64,000 bases of DNA from Edaphobacter lichenicola (GTDB taxonomy: Bacteria; Acidobacteriota; Terriglobia; Terriglobales; Acidobacteriaceae): positions 5,580,001-5,644,000 of the forward strand of contig NZ_CP073696.1 of assembly GCF_025264645.1 (NCBI RefSeq), written 5' to 3'. This document shows, one piece after another, positions 43,490-53,700 of this stretch. The translations under genes were made by a program, and so were the position numbers. How positions within the stretch are numbered: position 1 is the first letter of the stretch; each line of letters begins with the position of its first letter. Below the pieces are notes generated by a model. It worked only from the letters and a program-made list of their open reading frames with translations. It did no database searches and was not told where the DNA came from.

Positions 43490-43547
43490 TCCCTTTATTA
43501 TGCGCTGTCAGACTCATTGCAGCGCGGCCTCGGCTAAACTGGCTCGT

Positions 43548-44705
43548 ATGAATCTCATTCAATTGCAGATCATGATGCGATCCATTCGAGGTCTGGCCCT
43601 GTTACCCATCGTTTCCGCCCCTTTCGTTGCTGCTCAAGCCCTTGCACCCTTTCGCTCGGTGGAGATTCATCCGGACCGCACCATAACCTTCAATTACAGA
43701 GACGCCGCTGCTGCCAAGGTCGAACTTTTCGTGGACGGCCTTTCAAAGCCGATGCCTATGGAGAAGAACTCTACCGGTATCTGGACGGCGACCACTCCGC
43801 CTCTGGCGCCCGAAGTCTACGGCTATCACTTCGAAGCAAACGGAGACTTCCGGCTCGATCCAGCAAATCCCAGCACCACAATCAATCTCGTCGATATAGC
43901 GAATCTATTCACTGTGCCAGGCGACACCCCGCAACCATGGGAGGAGACCAACGTCCCCCATGGCACCCTGCACCAGCACATCTATACAACAAGCACTGTT
44001 CTTGGTCTCCCTCAGAACCAAAGCAGTTACTACGTCTACACGCCGCCTGCTTACGATGCGAAGGCAAAGAAGGCTTATCCAGTTCTCTATCTGCTTCACG
44101 GCTGGAGCGATTCCGACTCTGGATGGACGGCTGTTGGCCGAGCCAACCTCATCTTCGACAATCTGCTCGCCGAAGGGAAAATGAAGCCTATGGTCGTTGT
44201 AATGCCTCTCGGTTATGGAGACATGTCCTTCATCCACAACTTCAATGTATGGGAAGACCCGTCTACCATTGACCACAACACTGATCTCTTCGCCCAGGCC
44301 TTACTCACCGAAATCCTTCCCCGAATCGAGTCTGAGTATCATGTCTCCAAAGATCGTAGTGATCGCGCCATTGCTGGTCTTTCCATGGGGGGACTCGAAA
44401 GCCTGGAGATAGGTCTCACTCACAGCGGCATGTTTGCTTGGATCGGTGGCTTCAGTTCTGCTATCCACAACCTCGACTACACCCGCAAGCTGGCGTCACT
44501 CGATCCACAAGCTGCAGACCTGCGTCTTCTCTGGATCGCCTGCGGTACGGAAGACTCGCTCATTGAGCCGAATCGCAGGTTTATCTCCTATCTCAAAACC
44601 AAAGATATGCACGTAACGCAGACCGAGACCCTCGGTCTTCATGACTGGATGGTGTGGCGCGACAATCTAATTCACTTCGCCCCACTACTCTTCCAGAAAA
44701 AGTAA
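43548..44705 (+). CDS. secreted esterase (esterase D/feruloyl esterase-like) with N-terminal Ig-like domain
   Basis: 385 aa from ATG 43548. A signal peptide (LALLPIVSAPFVAAQA) predicts export. Residues ~33-115 form a CBM48-like beta-sandwich (NYRDAAAAKVELFVDG, split; GIWTATTPPLAPEVYGYHFE). The alpha/beta hydrolase domain follows: YPVLYLLHGWSDSDSGW, nucleophile S279 in AGLSMGG, and a likely His in LGLHDWMVW. This two-domain form is common among acetyl xylan/feruloyl or enterochelin-type esterases. Substrate unknown. Starts further upstream would run into era's promoter and are out of character. Confidence 0.9.
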   Translation: MNLIQLQIMMRSIRGLALLPIVSAPFVAAQALAPFRSVEIHPDRTITFNYRDAAAAKVELFVDGLSKPMPMEKNSTGIWTATTPPLAPEVYGYHFEANGDFRLDPANPSTTINLVDIANLFTVPGDTPQPWEETNVPHGTLHQHIYTTSTVLGLPQNQSSYYVYTPPAYDAKAKKAYPVLYLLHGWSDSDSGWTAVGRANLIFDNLLAEGKMKPMVVVMPLGYGDMSFIHNFNVWEDPSTIDHNTDLFAQALLTEILPRIESEYHVSKDRSDRAIAGLSMGGLESLEIGLTHSGMFAWIGGFSSAIHNLDYTRKLASLDPQAADLRLLWIACGTEDSLIEPNRRFISYLKTKDMHVTQTETLGLHDWMVWRDNLIHFAPLLFQKK

Positions 44706-44952
44706 TCGTCGATCATTTCAATGAGACTGCTCGATTGGAACCATCAAACTTTTAATTTGGGTGATGTCCACGTATAACTTGGCTGAGGGTGCGTCCCAAT
44801 CGCTCCAGATTTGCCTCTTGATTTTGCGCCAAATGCGGAATCTGCTGCAAAAGTTGGTTCTGGGTAGCACAAAGAAGAAAATAAAGTTGGCCCCCGCATC
44901 CATCCCGCCACCTCCGCCCGCGTGGCAATTCGCGGATAATCATTGTTAGAGA

Positions 44953-46251
44953 ATGGAATCTTTCTTCACACGTTTCAAAAACGTCCTGGTGCTCGTTGCG
45001 ATCCTGCTCGCGCAAACCATCGGGCTCGCCGTTCAGGTACGCCGCCCTGTCGAAACAGGCGCCCCCGATGGCAGTAAGGTTACCCTTCTCCGCTATTGGG
45101 CTGTCTCAATCGTCAGTCCCTTCGAGCGCTTCTTCCATGGCATCGGCTACAACGTCCGACACGGGTGGTCGAACTACGTTGATTTGCGTCACACTCGCCA
45201 GCAAAACCGCGACCTCCAAGACGAGATTGCACGTCTTCGCCTTGAACAGGCTGCATTCGCCGAGGACGCCATGCAGGGGCATCGCCTGCAGGCCCTATTG
45301 GACTTCCAGCAGCACTATGTTGCTACCACCGTCGCTGCCCAAGTCATCGGCACCAGTGGCAACGATCTGTCCCGAGTCATCTACATTGACAAAGGCTCGA
45401 AGGACGGCCTCAAAGTTGATCAGGCGGTCATTACACCTGACGGCATCGTCGGGAAGCTCCGCGACGTCTTTCCCCATACCTCGCAGGTCCTGCTTATCAA
45501 CGACCAGACCTCCGGCGCCGGTGTACTCTTGGCTACCACGCGCATCCGAGCCATTCTCCGCGGCAGTACCACCGGCCAAATACTGATCAACAACCTAACC
45601 CCCGACGATCGCATCAAGCCCGGCGAACAGGTGCTCAGCTCAGGCGGCGACCAGGTCTATCCGCGAGGCCTTCCGGTCGGCACTATTGAATCCATCAAGA
45701 TCGACCCTGATCACCAGCCCTATACCCTCATCCAACTCCGTCCAGCCGCCAATCTCAATCAACTCGAAGAGGTCCTCGTTATCACCGGCAGTCAAACCGA
45801 ACTCCCTGTCCAGGCTCAGAAAGATCTAGCCACAGGGGCAGCTACAGCTGAGGCTCAGGCTGCAGCGAAGCAACTTGCCGACCAGCAGGCCGCTGAAGCT
45901 GCCGCCAGGTCTGCTGCTCAAATTGTGGCGGATCGCCTGCCCAGCATCCACGATTCCGATAATCCCGACGCCTCCGCACAAACGAAACCGGGCACGACTG
46001 GCGCACAGACTACACCCCCTACCACGGTCGTGCCCAAGCCGCTCCCAACCATTCGTCCAGACCGCTACACTCCCGGGACTACACCATCCGCTGCCGATCT
46101 CAAACCTGGCGCGGGCGAAAACACCCCAATCAGCACAGTCCCAGCGCCGTCGCCCCAACCCTCAACGGCACCATCTTCACCTGCCGCTCCAAAGACTCGT
46201 AAACCACAACCTTCGCCCGAATCGACGAAACCCCCGGACCCTCAACCGTAG
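44953..46251 (+). CDS. mreC: rod shape-determining protein MreC
   Basis: Bitopic periplasmic scaffold of the elongasome, 432 aa. One helix near residues 10-30, a coiled coil (~75-112: NRDLQDEIARLRLEQAAFAE), then the beta-barrel MreC domain (VIGTSGNDLSRVIYIDKGSK, DGIVGKLRDVFPHTSQVLLI, GDQVYPRGLPVGTI). From about 285 a Gln/Ala-rich helix leads to a ~120-residue Pro/Thr/Ser-rich tail, making it longer than the usual ~280 aa. ATG at 44953. First gene of mreC-mreD-mrdA-rodA. Confidence 0.95.
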   Translation: MESFFTRFKNVLVLVAILLAQTIGLAVQVRRPVETGAPDGSKVTLLRYWAVSIVSPFERFFHGIGYNVRHGWSNYVDLRHTRQQNRDLQDEIARLRLEQAAFAEDAMQGHRLQALLDFQQHYVATTVAAQVIGTSGNDLSRVIYIDKGSKDGLKVDQAVITPDGIVGKLRDVFPHTSQVLLINDQTSGAGVLLATTRIRAILRGSTTGQILINNLTPDDRIKPGEQVLSSGGDQVYPRGLPVGTIESIKIDPDHQPYTLIQLRPAANLNQLEEVLVITGSQTELPVQAQKDLATGAATAEAQAAAKQLADQQAAEAAARSAAQIVADRLPSIHDSDNPDASAQTKPGTTGAQTTPPTTVVPKPLPTIRPDRYTPGTTPSAADLKPGAGENTPISTVPAPSPQPSTAPSSPAAPKTRKPQPSPESTKPPDPQP

Positions 46252-46320
46252 TAATAACTGAAATCCACAACAAGCCGAAAAATCTACAAAAGCCAGCATA
46301 ATCCTTCGATACTCATTCTT

Positions 46321-46845
46321 ATGGCCACCCGCAGCTACACATCCCGTCGAGAGCTAGAGCAGCACAGCTTCCCCCCAGCCGTGGCAGTGCTGGTGCCGCT
46401 CAGCGCGATCTTGCTGCAGGCTCTCCTCCCGAGACCCTTTCCTCGCCTCGCTATCCTCGATCTTCCCCTCATCGTCACTGTTTTCTTCGCGGTTTCTCGC
46501 CGCAATCCCGTCGCTGGAACCCTCACTGGAGCCGCAATCGGCCTGCTTCAGGATGCCCTGACTGCTCAGCCCATCGGCGTCAATGGTATGGCGAAGTCTG
46601 TAATCGGCTACATCGCTGCCAGCATCGGCATCCAGGTAGACGTCGAAAACCTAACCACCCGCGTTCTCATCAACTTTGGCTTCTTTCTCATCAACAGCTT
46701 CCTGCTCTTCCTTATCAACCGTCGTCTCCTTGGCCTCACCAACTTCCACATCCACTGGGGCCACGAATTTATCCGCGCCGCGATCAACACCGTCGTCGCT
46801 CTCCCGATATTCTTCCTGCTCGATAACACTAAGCGCCGCGAGTAA
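46321..46845 (+). CDS. mreD: rod shape-determining protein MreD
   Basis: Small polytopic elongasome protein, 174 aa with five or six hydrophobic segments. The central AGTLTGAAIGLLQDALTAQPIGVNG (in two pieces around GLLQDAL) is the conserved MreD segment. It links MreC to the synthases. ATG at 46321, 69 nt after mreC. Confidence 0.93.
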   Translation: MATRSYTSRRELEQHSFPPAVAVLVPLSAILLQALLPRPFPRLAILDLPLIVTVFFAVSRRNPVAGTLTGAAIGLLQDALTAQPIGVNGMAKSVIGYIAASIGIQVDVENLTTRVLINFGFFLINSFLLFLINRRLLGLTNFHIHWGHEFIRAAINTVVALPIFFLLDNTKRRE

Positions 46846-46934
46846 AACCTCAATTCATCCGTCTATATTGATAGTTATCAGACCCAACAGTGGTAGACCC
46901 AAATCGTCAACACCAGCCGTAAACTGAAATCAGC

Positions 46935-48872
46935 ATGGAATTAGCCCACCATATCGACCCGAATGACCTCGGCCCTAACGGCAAGGCTGAAAAAGTGTCT
47001 GCGGGCAAACTTCATGCGGCCCAGTACCTCGTTGCGCTTATTCTTATCGTTCTCGTGACCGGTCTTTGGCGCCTGCAGGTCCTTGGTGCCGAGAACTTCC
47101 GTGCTCTCGCCGAGGCAAATCGTATCCGGAAGGTTCCCATCCTCGCTCCTCGCGGCCGCCTGTTCGACCGCGAAGGCCGCCTCCTCGTCGATAACTACCC
47201 TTCCGTCTCCTGTTATCTCCTCCGCGAGCAGGTCAAAGATCTCGACGCGGATCTTCCGCTGATCTCGCAAGGTCTTCACATCCCTGTCGAACAGATCCAA
47301 TCCACCCTTCGCCGTTACGAGATTGCTCCCAAATACCAACCCATTCCTCTCAAGCAGGACATCTCCCCTGACGAACAGGCTTTTATCGCGGCTCACCGCG
47401 ACGAGCTCCCCGAACTCGAAACACTCGACGAGCAGCGACGACTCTATCCGCGTGATGGATTCGCCGCACATCTCATCGGCTACGTCGGCGAAGTTTCGGA
47501 ACAGATGCTCGACGACCCACGGTATGCGTTTTACTCTCCGGGCGACGTGGTCGGCCGCTCCGGTGTCGAGCAGACCTACGATGCGCTGCTCCGCGGCGTA
47601 GACGGAAGTCGCGACGTCATCGTCAACAGCCATGGCAAAGAGCTTGGTCACCTTGGCCAGGAGCTGGCAACACCCGGCAAAGACCTCAAGCTTACCATCG
47701 ACCTCGACATCCAGATGGCTGCCGAAAAGGCCCTGGACGGCAAGATCGGCGCTATCATCGCCATGGATCCACATACCGGTGAGATTCTGGCTATGGTCTC
47801 CCGCCCTACCTTCGATCCGAACCAATTTTCCGTTCGCCTCACGAAGAATTACTGGAACGAAATCCTCACCAACCCCGACCATCCTCTTCTGAACAAGTCC
47901 ATTCAGGCCCAACTCGCGCCAGGCAGTACATTCAAAATCATTATGTCGGTCGCAGGCCTCCAAGAGAACGTCGCACAGAACATGCACGTCGTCTGTAATG
48001 GAGGAGCCGAGTTTTACGGCCACTTCTACGCTTGCGACCTCCATCACGGCAACGTCGACATCCACAATGCCATCCCGTACTCCTGCGACACCTTCTACTA
48101 CACCTTGGCTAACCGGCTCGGCATCGACACCATCGCGAAGTATGCGACGTCTCTCGGCTTCGGCCAGAAGACCGGGGTAGATCTTCCCGACGAGGTCACG
48201 GGCACGATGCCCTCGACTGCCTGGAAGCTCAAGACCCAACATGACAAGTGGTTCGCCGGCGAGACCATCTCGGTCGGAATCGGCCAAGGAGCTGTCGCTG
48301 CTACGCCGATCCAACTCGCCCGGGCTCTCAGCGGTGTTGCCTCCGGTGGAGTTCTTCGCCGTCCGCATGTGGTTTTCGCGGACGAGGTCCCCGCCGAGAT
48401 GCTCCAGGCGATTCATGAGTCCTTCCCTGGCTCGGGAGACGCAACTATCCCACTCACCGCGGACAACTGGCAGACCATCACAGATGGCATGGCCGCAGTT
48501 ACTACCACCGGTACGGCCGCTCCCGCTCACCTCGAAGGTATCGACTTTGCTGGCAAGACCGGAACCGCGCAGGTGATGAGTCACGAAGCCTTGGCTCGCA
48601 CAAGCGGCGGCCATAACACCGTTCCCAATGCCTGGTTTGTCGGTATGGCGCCCCGTCGAAATCCCGATATCGTTGTTGCCGTCCTCTGGGAGCATGGAAA
48701 CTGGGGAAACAACTCCGCGAAGCTCGCGTCCCAGATCATCGACGCCTACGTCAACAAACAGCGCAAGCGTGATAACAATATCCGAATCGCCACCACCCCC
48801 GAGCCTGTCAAACCCGAGGCATCTCCATCTACCCCCTCTGCACCTAAGACCTCGACCCCAAGTGCCGAATAG
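46935..48872 (+). CDS. mrdA: penicillin-binding protein 2 (elongasome transpeptidase)
   Basis: Class B PBP that cross-links lateral peptidoglycan, 645 aa. One N-terminal helix (~30-50) anchors the periplasmic part; the dimerisation/pedestal domain includes APRGRLFDREGRLL and GRSGVEQTYDALLRG. Active-site motifs: S331-T-F-K334 (PGSTFK), S383-C-D (the SxN equivalent, SCD as in PBP2s) and K541-T-G. The C-terminal ~30 residues are Pro/Ser rich. ATG at 46935. Works with RodA encoded just downstream. Confidence 0.96.
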   Translation: MELAHHIDPNDLGPNGKAEKVSAGKLHAAQYLVALILIVLVTGLWRLQVLGAENFRALAEANRIRKVPILAPRGRLFDREGRLLVDNYPSVSCYLLREQVKDLDADLPLISQGLHIPVEQIQSTLRRYEIAPKYQPIPLKQDISPDEQAFIAAHRDELPELETLDEQRRLYPRDGFAAHLIGYVGEVSEQMLDDPRYAFYSPGDVVGRSGVEQTYDALLRGVDGSRDVIVNSHGKELGHLGQELATPGKDLKLTIDLDIQMAAEKALDGKIGAIIAMDPHTGEILAMVSRPTFDPNQFSVRLTKNYWNEILTNPDHPLLNKSIQAQLAPGSTFKIIMSVAGLQENVAQNMHVVCNGGAEFYGHFYACDLHHGNVDIHNAIPYSCDTFYYTLANRLGIDTIAKYATSLGFGQKTGVDLPDEVTGTMPSTAWKLKTQHDKWFAGETISVGIGQGAVAATPIQLARALSGVASGGVLRRPHVVFADEVPAEMLQAIHESFPGSGDATIPLTADNWQTITDGMAAVTTTGTAAPAHLEGIDFAGKTGTAQVMSHEALARTSGGHNTVPNAWFVGMAPRRNPDIVVAVLWEHGNWGNNSAKLASQIIDAYVNKQRKRDNNIRIATTPEPVKPEASPSTPSAPKTSTPSAE

Positions 48873-49038
48873 GAAGCAACTTGAAAAGCATCAGGTGTAG
48901 CGAGCCGAGGTGCTGTTAAAGCGGTCCTTTTCGTAGAGTTAAGCAAGTGCCGCTGGTAACCATGCAGATCCCTCGTCTTCGGACGATATTCGCGCGCAAC
49001 AATCCATCGCGCGAGTGGTTACACTACAACCAGCCAAC

Positions 49039-50139
49039 ATGCCCCGCCTCTCCTCCTATCGCGACTTCGACTGGGTTCTCCTGGGTTTCGTCCTCCTTCT
49101 CTCGGTCATCTCCGTTCTTGAGATCAAGTCAGCAACCCTCCACACCAAGTTCCACGGCTTCGACCACAAGCAGATCCAATTCCTCGCCGTCGGCCTAATG
49201 TTGATGTTCCTCATCTCCTTGATCGACTATCACCGACTCATTGACATCATCCATTGGGCATATGGCATCAGCATCCTATCGCTCATCGCCGTCCTTATCG
49301 TCGGCACCAAAGTGCTCGGCGGTCGTCGCTGGATCAAGTTTCCGGGCGGCATCCACTTTCAACCCTCCGAGTGGGTCAAGTTGGTTCTCATCCTCGCCGT
49401 GGCCCGCTACTTCTGGGGACTCGCAGGCAAAGAACTGACCTGGGCCGACATCGGTAAAGCGGCTGCAATGGTCTGCGTCCCCATGCTGCTGGTGCTCAAG
49501 CAGCCTGACCTCGGCACCGCCCTGACCTATCTGCCCATCCTGATCTGTGGGCTGTTCCTGGGCGGCATCCGCTTCAAACAGGTCGGCCTCATCGTGCTGG
49601 CAATCGCCCTCGTCGGCGGCATCGCCGTGAAAAGCGGGAAACATCTCAAGCCTTACCAGCAGGCGCGCATCAACGCCTTCATTAATCCCGACTCCGATCC
49701 TCGAGGTTCCGGATATCAGATCCGTCAGTCTCTTATCGCAGTCGGCTCCGGCGGTATCTGGGGCAAGGGCGCGAACAAAGGCACGCAGACACAGGGCGAT
49801 TTCCTCCCCATCCCCTATACCGACTTCATCTTTGCCGCATTCTGCGAAGAACACGGCTTTGTCGGTGCCATTGGCGTCCTGCTCCTATACTTCCTCATTC
49901 TCATGCGGTTAATTCAGAATGCGCAAACCGCTTCCGATCTTCCTGGCAGCTTCATCATCATGGGGGTGGTCGCAGTAATTGTCTTTCAGATTGCTGTTAA
50001 TGTTGGCATGGTAGTCGGTCTCATGCCGGTTACCGGAATTCCTCTGCCCCTTCTTAGCTATGGAGGCTCCTCTGTCCTATTTACCTTCCTCTCATTGGGC
50101 ATCGTCATGAATATCCGCATGCGCCGGTTCGTCAACTAA
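49039..50139 (+). CDS. rodA: rod shape-determining glycosyltransferase RodA
   Basis: SEDS-family lipid II polymerase, 366 aa from ATG 49039, ten helices. Family marks: SLIDYHRL, GGRRWIKFPGGIHFQPSEWVK (read across residue ~100; the SEDS core with its Pro-Ser-Glu), QPDLGTALTYLPI, and the C-terminal PVTGIPLPLLSYGGSSVLF with loop-4 residues. A GTG eight codons earlier at 49015 is an alternative start. It ends the elongasome operon; rng starts 596 nt later. Confidence 0.96.
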   Translation: MPRLSSYRDFDWVLLGFVLLLSVISVLEIKSATLHTKFHGFDHKQIQFLAVGLMLMFLISLIDYHRLIDIIHWAYGISILSLIAVLIVGTKVLGGRRWIKFPGGIHFQPSEWVKLVLILAVARYFWGLAGKELTWADIGKAAAMVCVPMLLVLKQPDLGTALTYLPILICGLFLGGIRFKQVGLIVLAIALVGGIAVKSGKHLKPYQQARINAFINPDSDPRGSGYQIRQSLIAVGSGGIWGKGANKGTQTQGDFLPIPYTDFIFAAFCEEHGFVGAIGVLLLYFLILMRLIQNAQTASDLPGSFIIMGVVAVIVFQIAVNVGMVVGLMPVTGIPLPLLSYGGSSVLFTFLSLGIVMNIRMRRFVN

Positions 50140-50735
50140 GCTACTGATACAGCTCCCGACAACGGAAAGTAGCCCGTTCAAAACGGGACCTGATTGTTAA
50201 CGTTGTGCGAAGGCTTAAATTCCCGCTGCTATGCATTTAGTGCAATACTGTTAACAATACCTGTTCGGCTGTAGATGCCGCTCAGTGTACCCCGCTACTC
50301 CGGCGCACGGTCGCCAGTCAGCGGCAACAAAAGACTTTTTGAAGAAAAGGCCGGCCAGCCAGAGACATCGATCCGTTGGCCGGACAGGTTTTAGGGAAAT
50401 GATTGCATCCGGATGGCGAACGGCCCCGCCTCAAGTCTCTGATTTTGAGGTTGTTTCGGTCACAAACTCCGCATGTCTGCAATTGCTTGAAGCATCCCCC
50501 GTGTCCCCGATCTACCCGGTATCGCCCAATCCGCCCTCCAGGGGAGTGCGCTCAAGGCAGAGCTGTATTCACACCTCGCACCGGTTATCGAGTTTCGTTC
50601 ACGCGCTTCCGCAGCCCGTACCCTGTCCGTTCCACGGTGAGCCGCACTTGGCCTGAAGCCAGGTAAGCTCCCGTTTGTTCTCTGTCGCGTCTGCCGCTCG
50701 AACCTTAACCAGGTCGGGCAGAAAGAGCACAGCGA
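50140..50735 (+). other. 596-bp region between rodA and rng, probable long rng leader
   Basis: No gene I can support. Three structured elements: CCCGTT-caa-AACGGG (50173-50187), the separated inverted pair TTGTTAAC (50194-50201) / GTTAACAA (50250-50257), and CCGGCCA (50351-50357) / TGGCCGG (50377-50383). Open frames here lack homology and SD. RNase E genes often have long structured leaders used for self-regulation; that is the likely meaning, but it is an inference. Confidence 0.5.
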
Positions 50736-53700
50736 ATGTCGAAAGAAATTTACATCTCCAGTACCCCGCACGAGACTCGTCTCGCCATCGTCGAAAATGA
50801 CGCCCTAACCGAAATCTATTACGAACGCGAGAACGAATATACCCTCGCTGGCTCCATCTATAACGGCAAGGTAACCCGCGTTCTACCCGGTATGCAGTCC
50901 TCGTTTGTGGACATCGGCCTCGAACGCGACGCCTTTCTCTACATCACCGATTTCATGGAAGAAGCTGGCGACTCCGCCGACTTCGACACCAGCGGCGATT
51001 CGAGTCGCCGCTCCGAAGGCCGCCGCAACGACCGTAGCGGCACTGCCCCAATCCTCGAAGGCGCCATCGCCAGCCCTCCAGACCGCCTCGACCAGACCAC
51101 CGACTCCGGAAATCGCTCTTCCGAGCGCGCAGACCGTGGTGACCGCAACGGGCGTGGAGACCGCGGGCGTGGTGGCCGAGGCCGTCGTGATCGCAATGGC
51201 AATCGGGATCGTCAACCTGTTTCCAACACCTCTGCGCCGACGGACACTCCCGACGCTATCCGCGCCGATTTCAACCGCCCGGACTATGGCAACTCGGCTG
51301 ACTTTACCGCCGAAAGTGCCGCATCGGACCAGAACGACGGAGCTGAACTTGGCGAAGGGGCTCCGGGAGCCGATGGCAGCCGCCGCTGGCGTGGCCGCCG
51401 TGGCCGCAGACGTGGCCGTGGACCTGGCCAGCGCGACGAGTCCCCGCAGACAACCGGCTCGGCGGTCACACAGTCACCAGTTGAAGTCTCTTACAACGAC
51501 GATTCCTTCGATATCGACGGTGCAGCGACACCATCCGGCATTACGAACCCGATCTCTCCCGTAGCCTCCGCCTCGACCGAGGACAACGGCGTATCTCAGG
51601 AGAATTCCAGCAGTCGCGGAGAGCGCAGAGGCGGTGATCGAGGCGATCGAAACAATCGGGGCGACCGTGCTCGCAACGATCGTGGCAATCGAGGCGATCG
51701 TGGTGGCCGCGACCAGCGCGAACCCCGCATTCCTCGTGGCTTCGCACCCAAAGCATCTCTCTATGGTGTGGATGACGCCCCCGCCTACAACCAGGCTTCC
51801 GAACTCAATGCCATCTCTCCCGAGCCTATTGTCCTTCCCGGAGAGTCACTCTCCAAATATCGCAAGGGTGGCGAAGAGCCAGCTGCAGCATCCAAACCTG
51901 CCGAACTCAATGTCATCATCCCATCCGCGCCGTCGTTTAGTATCCCCGACGGTTGGGATGGCGGAGCAACTCTGCCAGGTGAGAGTCTGTCACGCCATCG
52001 GCGGTCTGAGAATCGTCAGGAACAGCGCGCCGAGCATCGTGAAAGCGATCGCGCAGACTATCGCAACCACTCCACGCAAGATCAACCGGCTGTCCAAGTA
52101 GGCCGCGAACCAGACAGGCCGAGCGGTGCGGACATCGCCGCGGGGCAGCCTGAGGGGATCTCCGGAACGCACTCCGATCTCATCGTGGCCGATCAGCTCC
52201 ATCACGACACCGCAGCACCGGTTACTCCCGTTGAGTACGAGCCAACCGATGCCTCCGCTTCTTATCGCATCGATCCAGCAGCCCCTAGCGAATTTCGCCA
52301 GAGTGCTCCGGTACTCGATGCCCCCAAAGATGCATCCGACGAGACGCAGTTCGAGCCCAACCTCCACGATCACAGCCCCGTCCACAGCATCACGCCAAGC
52401 CCCGAAGAGCCTGTAGCGCCGCTTCAGGTCGAACCCATGCACGAGCCCGTCGTAACTGCCTACGAGAAGTTCGACTGGCAGACGGATACAGCGCCGGCAA
52501 CTGTTGCGGAGGCTGTCCCGGTTTCCCATGAGCTGACCACTCTCCATGCCACAGGCGAGATGCACTCTGAAGCCCCCGTTGCCACCTTTATTCCTGAGCA
52601 TGCGAGCGAGCCTGCCTCGCCCATCGGGCATGAGACCGCTATCGCCAACCCAGCGGACAATCAGATTGCCGACGTTAGCTCCGGCACGCTCCAGCACTTC
52701 GCCCCGGGCATCGGCTCTCTCGAAGAGGAAGCCCTTGACGAGGAGGACTTCGACACGACCCTCCACGCCAGTTCCATTGAGGAGATGGACGACTTCGATG
52801 AGGAGGAGACTTTGGAAGGCGCCGCAGATCTAGGCACCATGATCCGCGAGATGTCCATCGACCAGATCACCCGCTCCGGCGGTGTCGATGAGGAGGAAGA
52901 CGACCTCGAAGAAGAGGATGCAATCCACGATCCACTCGGCGATGATCTCGATGACTCCGACGAAGAAGACGAAGATCTCGATGAGTCCGACACGGAAGAA
53001 GACGTCATCCATGAAGAGTTCACCGAAGGAGACGAGGTTACAGCTTCCAACGGCTTCGATCAGGTGCAAACGGGCACGGCTACTCCTTCCGCCGATCGTG
53101 AAAACCGTGGTCGCAATCGCCGCGACGGTCGTCGTGATGGTCGTCGCGGAGACCGTTTTGGCCGCAGTGATCGTGGAGCGAGCAGCGACCGTCCTCGCAA
53201 TACCGGTGGCGCGGGCGACCGCGAGCGGTCCGGTGGCGGAGGTCGCGACCGGCGTGGTGGCCGCAGCTCCATGCAATCCACCAGCCTCCCAGCCATCAGC
53301 GAACTGCTCAAGCCGGGCCAGGAGATCCTCGTCCAGATCGCGAAGGAACCCATCGCGAAAAAGGGCGCGCGCATCACATCGCACATCGCACTTCCAGGCC
53401 GCTTCCTGGTCTTCATGCCGACGGTCAATCACACCGGCGTCTCTCGCAAGATCGAGTCCGACGGCGAACGTCGCAGGCTGAAGGAGATACTCCTCAGCGA
53501 AAAAGGAGAGGCTACGGGTGGCTTCATCGTCCGCACTGCGGCTTCGGGAGCGAGCGAAGAAGAGCTTCGTTCTGATCTGCGCTTCCTCCTCAATCTCTGG
53601 GCCGATATCAAGCAGCGCTCTGAATCCTCAAAGTCGCCGGCTCTCATCTACCACGACCTCAACCTCGTCGAGCGTATCCTCCGCGACCAGGTCACCGACA

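Noticed and set aside
46941..48695. 584-aa open frame on the minus strand across mrdA
   Set aside because: Codon-shadow of a strongly biased gene; no homology, no SD, and mrdA on the other strand has all catalytic motifs.
50285..50656. Small genes in the rodA-rng gap
   Set aside because: Frames are Pro/Arg/Ser-rich, lack SD and homology, and overlap one another.
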